Shown here: piece after piece, positions 45,762 to 58,800 of the stretch | Numbering within the stretch: position 1 is the stretch's first letter | Layout: each line of letters begins with the position of its first letter | Source of the DNA: Ditylenchus dipsaci | Lineage: Eukaryota > Nematoda > Chromadorea > Rhabditida > Anguinidae | Reading direction: 5' to 3' | DNA length: 64,000 bases | Assembly (NCBI GenBank): GCA_004194705.1 | Contig: SADC01000055.1 | Location: 124,001-188,000, forward strand | The notes under the pieces: model-generated | Database searches by the model: none | Seen by the model: only the letters and a program-made list of their open reading frames with translations | What the model was told of the DNA's origin: nothing | Position numbers and translations under genes: made by a program

Positions 45762-45944
45762 ATTCCTCACTCAGCATCGGCTATGACAGTTGCATTTTGT
45801 GTTTTGGTCACTCATACCATTGTGGAGTTTATTGCTACTCTTTGCTGTGTTTCTCCTTACCGAAAATTTATTTTGAAGTTGCTGAAGTTTTTGAAGAAGC
45901 GTAAAACTCAGCCAACTATTGCTTTTTTGTTCAGTAAAGTTTGA
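45762..45944 (+). pseudogene. 3' fragment of an srh receptor (right arm)
   Basis: It reads IPHSASAMTVAFCVLV, CCVSPYRKFILKLL, KKRKTQPTIAF and ends FSKV with TGA. It has the same truncated 5' border as the left-arm copy, so the receptor was already broken before the duplication. Confidence 0.75.
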
Positions 45945-47171
45945 AGATACAGACGCTTCATTTTGTTTAAGTCTTCAAAGTCAAACCTCGTCCTAGTGAC
46001 AATCTCAAATGTTCGTTCTCGCATAGCGTTCAGCACTTTTTTAACCTAATTTTAGAAGTATTTTACCTATTTGGTTTTTACAGTCTGGTCCAAATATCGT
46101 GGGGATTTTCATTTTGCCGGTTTCATCTTGAAAAAACAAAGCAAAATTTTAGGGTTAAAAGTGAAAACACAATATAGTGACATCCTTTTTTTCAAAACAG
46201 TGATACTATTTTGTTACGTTGAAAGTCCTTGCTGCTTTTTCAATCAACTGATAAGGCTTAAAATCTATCTAAAATTTTCATTCCTGATATACCATTTTAT
46301 AAGCCTGGATCTCCTATTTTAAACTATGTGTTAGCTTTTTCAATCTTGAATGAAAAATCATTCACAAAAGTGCAGTAGAAAAGAAACGCTCAAAAAAATA
46401 TCTTGCAGAGAATTTTTTCAGGCAAAAAATTAAAGAAAGTCTAAGTAAACAGCCTTGTTTCACCCTAATTATGTCAGTCAGAACCATCTTGTAGCGCTGT
46501 AGCGGATATGGACACGAATAGCGCGAACGGTAACACCACGCGCCGGAATAGCGCGTGGTGTTTTGTTACCGGGTGCGGCAAAAATTCTTGCTGCTTTTTA
46601 AGGCAGCTGAAACTTTAAATCTACCTAAAATATTTATTCCCGATGTACCATTTTGTAGGCCTGGATCTCCTTTTTGAAACTCTGTATTAGCTTTTTTTTA
46701 TTTGAACAATAAATTATTTTAAAAAATGCATTAAGAAAAAAAAATCCAAAGTAAAATCTTGCAGATAATTTTTAAGACAAAAAATAAGAGAAAGTCTAAA
46801 TTAGCAGCCTTGTTTAAACCCTAATTATAACAGTCAGAACCAACTTGTAGCGCTGATTAACGGCTTCTCAACATAAGTTTAGTGAGCGTATGCCAGGTCT
46901 GGCAACAGGCCTGGCTTCTCTACACATTTGAAGAGTCAAAACATCAAGAAATATCATTTTGGGTCATTTTGGGCGGACTGTTGTTGGTTCATTGGTCCAC
47001 CAAGCTGATTGACTTCTGACTCAGAAGCTCTGCGGGTCAATATTAATTGTGTGGTAGTGGTAAAGTGAAAGGAGGCTTGATGGTTCATGATTGGTGTATT
47101 GATGGTTTATGAGCTTGATGGTTTATATAGCACGTTTTAGCACTTTGAAAACATGTTTGTAGGGCGCTCTA

Positions 47172-47317
47172 GAAGTAGTTAACCCCTAAGATTCCACCAA
47201 GTGATTGATTTACGACCCCTTGTCAATCTAAAATTTCAGTCAATTGTTTAAAACAACAAGATTGACAAGGGGGTCGTAAATCAATCACTTGGTGGAATCT
47301 TAGGGGTTAACTACTTC
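47172..47317. mobile_element. TA-flanked hairpin MITE in the right arm
   Basis: 146 bp with near-perfect arms starting GAAGTAGTTAACCCCTAAGA. TA at 47170-47171 and 47318-47319. The left arm of the inverted duplication (near 42300) keeps the empty site GCTCTAGACTATT in inverse, so the insertion followed the duplication. Confidence 0.9.
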
Positions 47318-47599
47318 TAGACTATTTTCTGAAAAAAACAGCTTGACCGAAGTTTGATTTTTTGCCTTGGGCGACAAAGGTAAAGAGTACTGGAGGGTAC
47401 CTGAATCGTCTCTTTTTTGTTATATAATTGTCTTTCTCACTAGGATATGGCAAAAAAGTTTCTGAATTCATTTGTAATCAAAATCTTGCTCGGATTCATG
47501 ACGCAGGCAAGTCAGTGCGCGCATCTCTATCCCATCAGTTAGGCTTGGAATTAGACTCAGGTTAATGATTAGACTTAGGTTTAGCCTTAGGCCACAATA

Positions 47600-48021
47600 C
47601 AGTCAAACTTCGATAATCCGCCACTCCAAAAGTTCGTTCCCGCCTAGGGTCCGACACTTTTTTACCCCAATTTCTGAATATTATTCCTAGTTCTGTTTTG
47701 ACAGCCTGGTCACAAATATCGTGAGGATTCCGATTTTGCCCATCGTTTTTTACAATTATAAAAATTTACCTTTAAAAAAGTAAAACCTTAATAAACCGCC
47801 ATACTATTTTTAAAAAAGGGTGGCGGTTTATTGAGGTTTCGCTTTTTTAGAGAAAATTTTTTTATAATTCTGAAAAACGATCGGCAAAATCGGAATCCTC
47901 ACGATATTTGCGACTAGACTGTCAAACAGAACTAGGAAAAATATTCAGAAATTGGGTAAAAAAGTGTCGGACTCTAGCGGGAACGAACTTTTTGGTGTGG
48001 CTGATTATCGAGGTTTGACTG
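47600..48021. mobile_element. pogo/Tigger-like MITE
   Basis: 422 bp, CAGTCAAACTTCGATAATCC and inverse, TA at both sides. The arms pair along most of the element (AAAGTTCGTTCCCGC, ATCGTGAGGATTCCGATTTT). A related but diverged internal region lies at 54580-54890. Confidence 0.8.
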
Positions 48022-48386
48022 TAATCATAGCAAGTCATATTGCACGGGGTTTCAAAACTCGAATTTGTGTTCAGTTTAACACAAACAAAACGCCAAGATT
48101 TTGAGAGTATCTTTTTCGGAATTTATTGGTTTTTTCTTTTTTGCTTTTTCCCTGTAATGTTTTATAGCATAATATAAACTTTTAGAAACAGAATTACACC
48201 ATCTTAACTTTCTATAACACATAGCACATCATACACGAAGGTGGTGCAGCGTCAAATTTCGCCATGAAATCACTCAAATGCAAAATATATCGAGAATGTC
48301 AAATGTTTAAAGTAAACTTTTTATTGAAGTGAATATAACGGATAACAAATGTGCAAGATCGGTGCATTAGGAACATTACTTTTAAT
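48022..48386. other. No gene recognised
   Basis: AT-rich sequence between two elements. Confidence 0.35.
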
Positions 48387-49336
48387 TAGGGTTGGTAATT
48401 CTCCGGAGAAATACTTTCAGGGTAATTACCCGGGTAATTACCGGTAATTACCCGAAAAGCGGAGAAATACTATTTGCTGATACCTAAACCATCTGGATGG
48501 TACCCAAACCACCTGAATGTTACCCAAACCACCGGTATGATACCCAAATCACCTGGATAGTGCCCAAACCATCTAGATGTTACCCGAACACCTGGATGGT
48601 ACCCAAATCTTCTGGATAGTACCCAAACCATGTGGATATCACCTAAAACACCTGGATGTTACCCAAACCACCTGGATGGTACCCAAATCATATGGATGGT
48701 ACCCAACCCCCTGGATGGTACCCGACCATCTGTATATCACTCAAAACACATAGATGATACCTAAACCAATAAATTTCCGGCTGAGTAGGTATGTGGATTG
48801 GTTAATAGTAAATCCTAATAAAAAGTGAATGGTTAGTGGCGATTGTGATATTTGTCGACCATAATTGTCATAAAATTTTCTATGAAGAAGGCAATTGTAC
48901 TTGTAAAATAAAAACATTCAAAAGATATCAGCATAAAAATGAAGAAGATATCGCAGAAAAATAAAATAATGAGAGCTGGGAGTCGAACCTTCGACATTAA
49001 AAAGGAGACCAGTAGTGTAAAGGAAAAGCATGGCTCACGCGGAAGTGATTCCTGCATAATTAGAAAGTAAACATTATTTATTCAAATCGATTGTAGTAAT
49101 TCCAACACCAGGAAAAGGGCTTAAATTTGGACATCTAAATTTTCCATCGATAATACGAATAGAGAAGCAGAAAAAAACAGTTTTCAGAAAAAAATATCGA
49201 AGGTCAACTGCAATAAATACTACAAATAGTATTTCTCCGATTTTTCTTTACGGAGAAATACTTAGTATTTCTCCGGGTAATTACCCGGGTAATTACCCGG
49301 AGAATTACCCGGGTAATTACCCATCACTCAACCCTA
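48387..49336. mobile_element. 950-bp hAT-like element with 20-bp tandem repeats
   Basis: Ends TAGGGTTGGTAATTCTCC and inverse of TAGGGTTGAGTGATGGGTAA, perfect 8-bp duplication CTTTTAAT (48379-48386 and 49337-49344). Subterminal parts repeat GGGTAATTACCC. At 48478-48770 there are about 14 degenerate copies of a 20-21 bp unit like ACCTGGATGGTACCCAAACC. No transposase was recognised. Confidence 0.9.
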
Positions 49337-49344
49337 CTTTTAAT

Positions 49345-49533
49345 GGATCATACCAACTTCTTCATCGAGCGTCATACACCAGCACTAAATAATTAACTAA
49401 ATTAATTTTACATGAATAGGAACAAACTTTATTCGTAATAAACAACAATACTTGCAAAGCAAAATGATTGCAAAACGAAATTAACTTGCGTCAAAGAAAT
49501 TGCTAGAAGTGACCAGTGACTTGAGGCTCTCGA
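49345..49533. other. Short intergenic gap
   Basis: Nothing recognised. Confidence 0.3.
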
Positions 49534-50281
49534 TTACACCTTACTGAGATTATTGTCGCCTCCAACACTTGAGAAATCTTTGCTCTGAGTCCACTGATTT
49601 TCAATCTTGCCAAAACTTGGATCAATCAATGAAGAAATCGTCTCCTGGAACTTAGTAGATTGGCACGGAAATACGAAGCCATCTGCATCGCTTTCCCATC
49701 CACATTTCTCAAGAAGTGAAGGAACACAGTCTTCGCTGTTCTGCAACGGCTGGCCATCATTTCCAAGGAAGCCAAACAATTCAATCAGAGTCTGCTGGCC
49801 AATTGATGCGTAATACTTGACGACAAGCTCCAGCTGAATGGCAGTTACACGATTGAGCAGCTCCGGCACATACGGTCTGAAATGAATATGGGTTAGAGGG
49901 TGTGGTACATGTGGTTAAAGGGCCTGAGAATTTCACAGAAAGACTTACTGAAGCTGCGCATCCAATTGCCACGCGACGGTTTAACTGAGAGGATGGCTTT
50001 GGCTTTGGCATCATCTTGAGCTTGTTTTGACTGAAATTTTGCTACAAAAATATTGATGTTTCCAAAATTTCGCAAACATTGGAAAATACAACCACCAAAA
50101 AATTTACTTACATAGACGAGCTCTACGCATCATGTTTGCTTGTTCGGCAGCTTGAATTTTGCTTCATCTAGTTTCTGCTTCTTCAGCCTTTCCTTTCCCC
50201 ATCTTTCTTGACTGCGGCTGCACGAATTTCAGAGAGAGACAGTCCATTTGACTTAGCGCACATCCTTCTGGTGGAGACCAT
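49534..50281 (-). CDS. Unidentified three-exon gene, possibly a PCI/winged-helix protein
   Basis: Exons 50281-50112, 50041-49949 and 49876-49534. After repairing three homopolymer breaks (C4 at 50197, T4 at 50157, T3 at 49980) the frame runs from MVSTRRMC through a Lys/Glu/Ala-rich stretch ([26 protein letters not shown]) into VAWQLDAQLQPYVPELLNRV, then QTLIELFGFLGND and EKCGWESDADGFVFP before SLSKV-type ending and TAA. The segment with KCGW and GFVFPC weakly recalls the winged-helix end of the CSN8/PSMD8/eIF3k family, but the N-terminal half does not. An acceptor-like TTCCAG just before the first ATG means an upstream exon is possible. The product is not identified. Confidence 0.55.
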
Positions 50282-51287
50282 CTTCAGCACTGGAATTATA
50301 CTAAGTTTCTTTTGCATTGAAAACCTCAAATTTTGCATTTTTTGAGCATTTTTATATACCAAAAGAAAGCTAGCATCATCTTCTATCTTTTTACCAAAAT
50401 AGAATTTTCAAAACCAAGAGTTTTACAAACGAGAGAGCATCAACAGCAAACAACTGGCATTTTCTCGAGTGAAAATAGGGATTTTTGCGTTTTCCATCTA
50501 AATTTTGCATAAGACACCCTAAATTTGCATTTTTTGCATACGTCCTTGGTACCAAAACGCAGTAAAATTACTCCTCTATCAATCCCTAGATTGCTTTTCT
50601 CAGAAAAGAATCAATTCAAAAGAGCATTCAAGCTTTTTTAGAACGACACTCAAATTCTTATTTCGATATTTTTTAAGGATAATCAATCAAATTTTCTAAA
50701 TTTCGATGATTTTTGGGTGAGTGATGGCTCTATCGATAGCCCAGATCACAGGGAATCTTACAGTCAGCAAACTTGACAAAACTTGCTACAAATTATTCAT
50801 AAATGACTGAAGCAAAGGAAAATGAAAAATTAACATAAAATTGATAAACTAGGATGAAATTTTTGAATTGGCGCAAAAATCCCTACTGAACACAAATTCG
50901 ATTTTTGAAACCCCGTGTATTGATAATCAAAATCCGCCAATTATTATACTCTTTAGAGGTGGGTACACTTGAGGTGCTGACAATTATGAGTCATGAAATC
51001 GATAGGAATCACAACCCTTCATCGTATTTAATAAGTAGTCATATAAGACTTCTAAGCTGCTATTAATCTCACTAGTTGTATTAAGTACAAACCGAGTTCC
51101 CACTGTTTTTTTGTATTTTATTGAAATCCAACATTTCTTCAAAAAGCGCCCTGTTTTTCTATAGCTAAGCGCAGCCGATTTGTGTGTAATTTTTTTCATA
51201 CATCTTTTCAGCCAAGACGAGGACAAGGATAAAAATTCATAATAGCTATGTTAATTTAATATCATTGTTATTAGATGAATCTGACTT
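50282..51287. other. No gene recognised
   Basis: About 1 kb of AT-rich DNA. Short open frames exist but show no family, and no clear repeat is seen. Confidence 0.35.
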
Positions 51288-51289
51288 TA

Positions 51290-51441
51290 CAGTCGAACCT
51301 CGATTTAAGGACATCTGTTTTGGGGTATTTTGGTTTTGGTTTCTTACTTTTTAGTATAATTAAACCTCGATTTAAGGGCACTCGATTTAAGGACAGCAGT
51401 TTGGCCGGTCCCCAGGCTGTCCTTAAATCGAGGTTCGACTG
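51290..51441. mobile_element. pogo/Tigger-like MITE
   Basis: 152 bp, CAGTCGAACCTCGATTTAAG and inverse, TA at both sides. Confidence 0.85.
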
Positions 51442-51459
51442 TATACGATATTATTATTA

Positions 51460-51790
51460 TTAATTTCCTAATAAATATTTAAAATGTTGAATATAAAAAA
51501 CTGTGTAGCAATAGTGTTAGTTTTGTCGTTTTCTTGTATTGTAGTATAACCTACATTGGTTTCTTAGCGTTCCACGAATTGGGGCTAATATTATTGCATG
51601 GATAAAGAGTTGAGACCCAATTTTGATCAACTACTTAGAAACTGAATCCACTTTCAATGTCTTTCCTACCGATCATATATCTGTACCTTTTTTAGCTAAT
51701 TTTGTAACCATAATTGTTATTATTCTGATAGAATTGCCAGCTATTGGATTTTTGTTTGGATTTTTTTTGTTCTATTTTTTTCGAAAAAAA
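51460..51790 (+). pseudogene. Decayed srh receptor segment
   Basis: It reads FPNKYLKMLNIK and VAIVLVLSFS, then stops, then IAWIKS with TGA and DPILINYLETESTF, followed by ILIELPAIGF. This matches the middle third of the receptors at 9834 and 62267. The losses here include in-frame stops and a missing stretch, so unlike its relatives this copy is truly decayed. Confidence 0.75.
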
Positions 51791-52890
51791 TTTAGGTGTT
51801 TTTTTTTGGTAAATCATAAATCGGCTCAAATCTTTTTTTCGAATTATACAAGAAATTTTACAGTTAATAACGTACAGTCGAGAACTCAGTGAGAGTTCTA
51901 TATAATGGGAAGATTTTTTAAAATATTCAAAAAAATCAAATAAAAAAAAATTAAGTATCATAGAACGTGCTAGCGCGCGTCGGACTGCATCTAGACTGCT
52001 CCGTCGCTGGAATTTCACTGAGTTTTTAGTTACATATCCCCTTTGTAGCCATTCAGAGCCTGTTTGTGCATTCCGACTTTTACAGAGTATTTCGGCCACT
52101 GTGAGCTGGGTTTTTTAGATTAATCTTTTTTGCGCGTATTCTTGTAGATCGTACCCCAAAATTTTGTGAATTTGGTTCCTCATCTCTGAAAGCTAACAAA
52201 AATTTAAGAAATGACCCATGGCCAGGGCTTTGAATGAAAAATTTCGAAAAAAGGACATTTGGGTAAAAAGGACATTTTGACTGTTTTTGAAGTAAAAGGG
52301 TCATTTTATCCAGTGCTTGTTGCCATTTTGAAGCGAAAAAAAACGATTTCGACTACATTTTGAAAATAAAAAAAGATTTGGGGTGCCAAAAAAAAAGACA
52401 AATCTTTTTAAAAAGGACGATTCGAATTCCTGCCAATGACCCATGGGTCAGTTATGAAAAACCATAACATGGGTATCAAGGTGTTTTTAAAACTTCGAGT
52501 GACCCTCCTACCACATTTTGTGGACCTTCAGAGCTGGGAGCCAGATTTGTCAGGAACTTGGTCACACTCTACATGAATATGCAAAAAAAAATTTCATCAA
52601 GCTCACCCAGGTCACCGTAAGTGTCCGTCCCTTGTAAGAACTGGCATTTTTGGCTTGCGGCTAGATTTAGTATAATAATTTTTAAGATCAGACTTTCAAA
52701 AATAGTCGAAAAAATCAGATCTTGGCTTTTGCTGCTTATGTTTTTACTCAATGAACTTTTTTTTATCAAAAAAATGCATATTGACAGTCCACACAAATAA
52801 TAAAACTAATGCCATGTTTCATATATCAAAATTATTAACAGTTTCTTTTCATTATCAACATTTTTCGCGAGTAAAAGTAGTTACACAATT
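51791..52890. other. Intergenic; inverted copy of the 19681-21064 body
   Basis: 52180-52260 (CATCTCTGAAAGC, ATGACCCATGGCC) and 52460-52640 (CCACATTTTGTGGACC, GAGCTGGGAGCCAGATTTGT) are inverse relatives of 20680-20740 and 19806-20000. 52230-52420 resembles patches at 2620-2790 and 39130-39320. Confidence 0.5.
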
Positions 52891-55800
52891 TTATTCAATG
52901 TTCAAAATGTCTTCGGCCTTGTCTGAGCAGTGGTCCATAAGACTAGTCACTAATCTTTCAGTTTCAATGCCCATCTCACAAAGGTTGGCTAGCACATACA
53001 CATATTTCATGGCATATGGGTTCTAAAAAGCACTTTTGATTAATACAATATTTATCTAGTAACTGGAAAAAGGTTGAAGAAACAAGTTCTCCGTGCCCCG
53101 AGTCTATTATAATATCTTCTTATTTAAAAGAGGGGTGAAAGCTGGTAAAAAGATAGTCTCGACACAAAGGATTTTGCCAAGTTTTTAAATTTTAAATGTG
53201 TTTTTAAATCCATATTTGGTCGACAACTCACCGTTTCGATGTCAGACAAACTTGTGCACACTTAAAAGTTGGATGAGCATCATCCATATCAGAATTTCTA
53301 AATTCCGTCAAAAAAGGCTTTAATATCGAAGACTAATCAACTTTTTTCAATATGCTTTTCCATTTTCCCATTCAAATTTTTAGGCAATTTTTGAAGGAAT
53401 TTTGAAATCTGATATTGATGATGCTAATCTAATTTCAAATTTCTGCACAAGTTTGACTGACGTCGCAACACCCAGCTGTCTACAAAAATATGTCTCTGAC
53501 CACATTTCAAAAATACAAACTTGATATAATGTATTTAGATAGCAGTTTTTTGCCAACTTTCGTTTTAGCAAAGTTTCGCTTGGCAATTTTTGTTTTGCCA
53601 AATTTCGTTTCGACAAGTTTCGTTTTCGCCAAATTTATCCTAACTTTCCCGATGGTTTCTTTTTTATTGTAACTGTTAGTGGAATTGTTAGTTGAAGATG
53701 TTGTTATTGGTTAACGTCAAGTAAAGCTACTAAAAACCGATACATAAAAGTATTTAAAGCAATCGACAGGGGTCAAGGCAAACAAAAAGTCATGGCAAGG
53801 GTTTTTTATTAGTGAAAGTACGATACTTTAATGATTTCTTTATATTTCTTTACTACTTTGTGAAGTAGAAAAATGTTCAAAAATTACCTTGCTGAAATCA
53901 AAGCAGGCTCTATGGAAAGCATTGACTACAGTATGGTGGCAGTCCAAATGCTTGTCCAGCTGAGTAGGGTAGACAGAGAGAACCCGCTTTTGGTTGTTTT
54001 CATCATGCACAATTTTCTTTACCAGCTCAACTACTTGAGACTCCAATATCTGCGCTTCTTAAAAAAGATAAAAAAATTAAAAAAATTTCACCTTTCTAAC
54101 AATAGTTTCGAAATCTCTGTTTTTCTCAATTGTAACATCCACTCATTCAAAAGATATTTAACTGTTAGGTACTGTGCTGTACAGAATATTTCTGCCAGAG
54201 CCCAATTCGCTAACGCAAAATACTCACCAATCCCGAATCTTGCCAGCGGCGAAACTCGTTAACAAAAAATTCGATTCAGCAGCCCCCTTCCCCTTCGGAC
54301 CGGCTATAGGAGACCGTAAAATCGATTTTTTAGCGAAATAGCACTTTCCAGGCATTTTTTTCGTTTGTTACCCCCCCCCCCCCTTTCTCTTTTTTCTCCC
54401 GGTCCACTGAATTGTTTCTAGTCATGTTTTTTCAAATACAAAAAATTAATAAAATTTTATTTGAGGCCATCCTAGCATACGCTGGCTTACTCTGCACCTA
54501 AGCCTAAGAAACAGCAAGGCGGCGAAGGCAAAATAGGAGTGGGGTCCAACGGCGCAAGTGCCAGGACGGAAATTCGTTTCAGCCTCGGGTGTGACACTTT
54601 TTTAGCTATGTTTATTTTTTTTACTTTTTGAGTTGTGCTTTCACAGTCTTGTCCAAAATATCGCAGGGATTCCGATTTTCGCTAATCGTAGGAAAAAAAA
54701 TTTAGCTTATAAAAAGCAAAAACTTTCGCCTAAAACAGGATCTTTCGAAAATCCTTGTTTTTCATCGAGTTTTTGCTTTTTTAGCGCAAAAGATTTTCTA
54801 AAAAATGATCGGCAAAATTGTAATCCTTGCGAAATTCAGCACCAGACTGTACAAACAGAACTATTAATCGTCGTCAAAACTTGAAGTAAACAAGGTGTCA
54901 AACCCGGTAAGTTGGCCGGTTTCTTGAGTGTCTTAATCAGAGGCGTAGCCGAAAAAATTTGATGAGGACCTCAGCCCCTCCTTCTCCCTGCCTACGCATC
55001 TGGCTTTAAGTAATAGTGTTGACTATACTTAAAGGGCATGCCCACACTTTAAAAATCGGTGCTCGCCAATTTGAAATATTTTCCTAATCATTGAACTTCT
55101 ATGCAGCTTTTTCAACTTGGTTTCTTAAAAAACAAGGCCTAGAATTCAATTATAGGTTTACTTTTTAGTTTTAAAAACCAAGTTGAAAATTTTAGAAAAT
55201 TACCTTTTGCATGACATGGATTTGATGAGTCAGCGAACGCTTGACGGTTTGACTTTGCTCATTGTCTCTCTTGGACATCAAGTAGAGTAATGGGATATCT
55301 TTAGATGGCCACATTGTGTAATCATGTGGAGACTCTGATGGACCAGTTGGCTCATCAGATTTTTCTTGACCTTGGAACTCGGACACATGCTCTTTCATTA
55401 TTTGAAGGTCGCCAAAAGTGCAGACATGGCTTTTGTTGGTCAGTTGTTTAACTATGTCAAACTGGTGCTTCAAGGTTTCGGAGTTGTGATCTTCCTATAT
55501 GTATTTTTTATTTTTCTAATAACGCGTATTCAATAAGTTCCCGTACAAATTTCAACGCCTCTGTTAGCCATTGAAGAGGCATGCCGTCCCCGTTGGAAAG
55601 ATTTTGAAAGGCGTGTACCGGCGAAACGTAAAAATTGAAGTACAACCTAGCCACCCCTCCAAAGATTATGAGTTCTCTAGCCGTTGAACAAAGTGGTACA
55701 TCGGCGTAAAAGCCCAAGTGCAACCACCGCCCCCCTCTAAAGTTTATTTTTTTCTAAGCATCCTATTTTGGGTTCCCTTAATTTTTTTTAAAGGGCCATT

Positions 55801-58800
55801 GCCGTCTCCGACAACGGTTGTCCCCCGCCAATTCAATTTTTTTTCTGAATCATTGAACTTCTGTACGGATTATTCAACTTGGTTTCTAACAAAACTATAC
55901 CTAAAATTAAATTCTAGGCCTTGTTTTGTTAGAAACCAAGCTGAAAAATTCGTACAGCAGTACAATGATTTGGCAAAAAAATTTGAATTGGCGGAGGACA
56001 ATTTAAAACATGTGGCAATGACCCTTTAAGTTTTCTTTTTTGCAATGTGTAGTGCGCTAACTCAGGATTAGGTTCAGTCTTAGGCCTTAGGTTCAGGCAA
56101 AAATGAAAAAGTTAGCTTAGAGATAAAATACTCTTTGAAGGAAGCACTTGGGGTGCTGTCGCTGGGACGGTGGGGTGCACTTCATATGCTGTCCAGTGAA
56201 AATTCAAAAGAGAATTAATTTCACGGACAGCAAAGCCTAAGCCCAAGTGCACACACCCCTGCAAAGAGTATTTTTCTCTAAACTAACCTTTTTTATCTAA
56301 GCCTAAGCCTAAGTTAGCGCGCTACACATTGCAAAAAAGAAAACTTGAAAAAATCAAGGCAACCCGAAATAGGGCGCTTAGAGAAAAATACTCTTTGGAG
56401 GGGGTTTGCACTTGGGCTTTTACGAATTTCACGCAATTTTGTCAAACTCGAGTTAAATCAATACGCCTAGTGGGAATCGAACCGACGAACAAGTTTTATT
56501 CTATTCTATATTCTATCGGCGACGGGCACGCCTCTTTAACGGTGTAAAATTGCCAAATTGCAAAAAAAAACAGGCTTGTTGCGCTTTTCCTCTTCTTTCA
56601 CATACCATATCACATTACCTTTTGTGTCGGCAAGGAGCTAACAACCACAACGATAAACAATGAGACAGAAAAATGATTTGGGAAAAAAATTTAGAAAAGT
56701 TGAGGAGCATTTTCATCACTTTAACTGCTTAAAAGTTACATCCAGCGATGAACACTTCAACAAACACTCAGTATCATATTGCAGCGCAACGCAAGAGCTA
56801 CAAAAGGCATTTAACAGAATTTTTTTTTCAAAAATCTGGGTACTGAATTATAGCTTTTCGCAAAAAATAAATTTCTTAAAAGTCTAAGTTTTTTAAAATT
56901 TTCAGATTTTCGGTCATTTTTAAGAAATTAATTTTTTTGAAGAAAGCCATATCTCAGTGCCCAGATTTCAAAAAAATTATTAAAAGGATTTGTATATATT
57001 GAATTGCGCTATGATAAATTGTCAAGATCTTGTTAAAGTATTCACCCTGATTGAACTTTCTCAAGAAACTTCTTGTCGACTTTTGAAATTCTTTTACCGA
57101 AATTATTTTGTGTCTTTCTGTTAAGTTTGTTGTTGTTGTTGAAAGAGGTGGAAAGCGCAACAAAACTGTTTTTACGGAATTTGGCAATTTCACAAGGTTA
57201 ATGGCTAACAGAAGCCTTAAAATTGTCGCGGAACTTATTGAAGACCCGTTAAAACATTTAAAATTTATTTTTAAAACCTTCTCAGAATCCACAATCCAAT
57301 TGACCGAGAATAGATCGCCAAGACACGGCAAATCTCCTTCTTCACAATAACACCCCAAGAAGATTCGTGACCATTAGCTGCAGTAACTGCATAGACTATA
57401 AAAAATAAATGTTTTTTATACAAAATTGTTTTCGTAAAATATTGACAAACTTTTCATATCTGCAGGCAGAATTTTCCCGTCAACATGGAGCCGCTTTCAC
57501 AGGCCTCCAGGTAAAAAGTCAGCTCTGAGTACTTCTGGTTTCTGTGCATGCTGTGCAATGTCTGCGAAAGCTGTTTTACAGTTAGCTAAAACAAACTATT
57601 AAAAGTTAAGCAAATTAGTATCAATTTTTTGGAAAAAAAATAATACCACGTCATCAGGGAAAGCAATAAGGCCTGGTGCTCCATGGTCAGAGAAAAAGAC
57701 AAAGATTTTGTCGGTTTTTGTGCTAAAAATTAAAAAGTCGGTAAAATTTTAAAACTAAAAGAAAAGATAATAAGGGCAAATACATGGATATTGACTGATG
57801 AATTAATTAAGTAACGCAAGAAGATTAATGTTAAAAGGCGTGGCTAGGGTTATGAAACGAGCATATGCTGGAGCATATGCTCGGCCTTTAGTCAACCCTC
57901 GAAATAGAACCCAGTTTAACTGTACAGTTAACTGTACGGCCACAGTTAACGGTTAAATGTGTCGAGCATATTCTCGAATATACTCGAAAAATGCAAATGT
58001 TCCAGCATATGCTCCAAATCAATCTGCTTAAGCATTTTTACAACCCTAGGTGTGGCCATATTTACGCGGCCGAAAAAATCAGCGCCGGGCTCACCACCTG
58101 CCACCAGACTTTTAAAAAAGTGACGCCGGGCGTCAGTCGCCGGTCCCTGAGAGTCGTTATAGAGAGCTTCGACTGTATGTGAAAAAACTTTACCTTTGAA
58201 TAACTTTTCCATTGCCACCCTCAACCGCAGACTTATTTCCTGAAAGGACCGCTAAAAAGTTTTTGGGGTTTAAATCCTCTCCTTTGTAGTCCATTTTGAC
58301 GCCTTTGTAGACATCTTTTCGGGCTGGAGTATTGTAGATTTTGCCGGGAAAGGGATTTCTAAAAATTCATACATCAATTAAGTTCAATTTAATTATTTTT
58401 TAACTCTTCATTGTTAGCGATGTCATCATACATCATAGTGATGATATGTTCTGCTGGGATGCCGTGGTTTTTTATGACTTGGTAGGCATGACAAATGTCA
58501 GCCTTAAGTATGATCTTTTTAACAGGTTATGGCTAAATTGAACCTGAGCCTCCGCCTCCTGCCCAGAAAACCAGCTTCAAGGCAATTTCTGAGGCAATTT
58601 TAAGGCAATTTCTTGGACCAAAGCAATTTTTTTGAATTTTAGAGTTTTTTTTATTTTTGTTTACCTTTAAAAGTCTCAAAAAATATTTATTTTGCTTTTA
58701 TTTAACATTTTTATACAAAATTAAGGTAAAAAATAATAAACTCAATATTTTCAAAACAAATTGCCTTCGTCACCCAAGCTGATTTTCTAGGAGCTCCCTG

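Larger units (their letters stand above)
45710..47664. repeat. Right arm of the large inverted duplication
   Basis: 1955 bp. After removing the 146-bp MITE at 47172-47317 and its 2-bp duplication, the length equals the left arm. The match ends at the GTCCGACACTTTTTTA motif inside the pogo-like element. Confidence 0.85.

Noticed and set aside
41957..47664. Inverted duplication as an assembly fold-back artefact
   Set aside because: The arms differ by a MITE insertion with a proper target duplication, which an artefact from a single molecule would not create. Long-read confirmation is still needed.
48950..49040. tRNA-like word GGGAGTCGAACC
   Set aside because: It sits inside a hAT-like element and lacks other tRNA arms.
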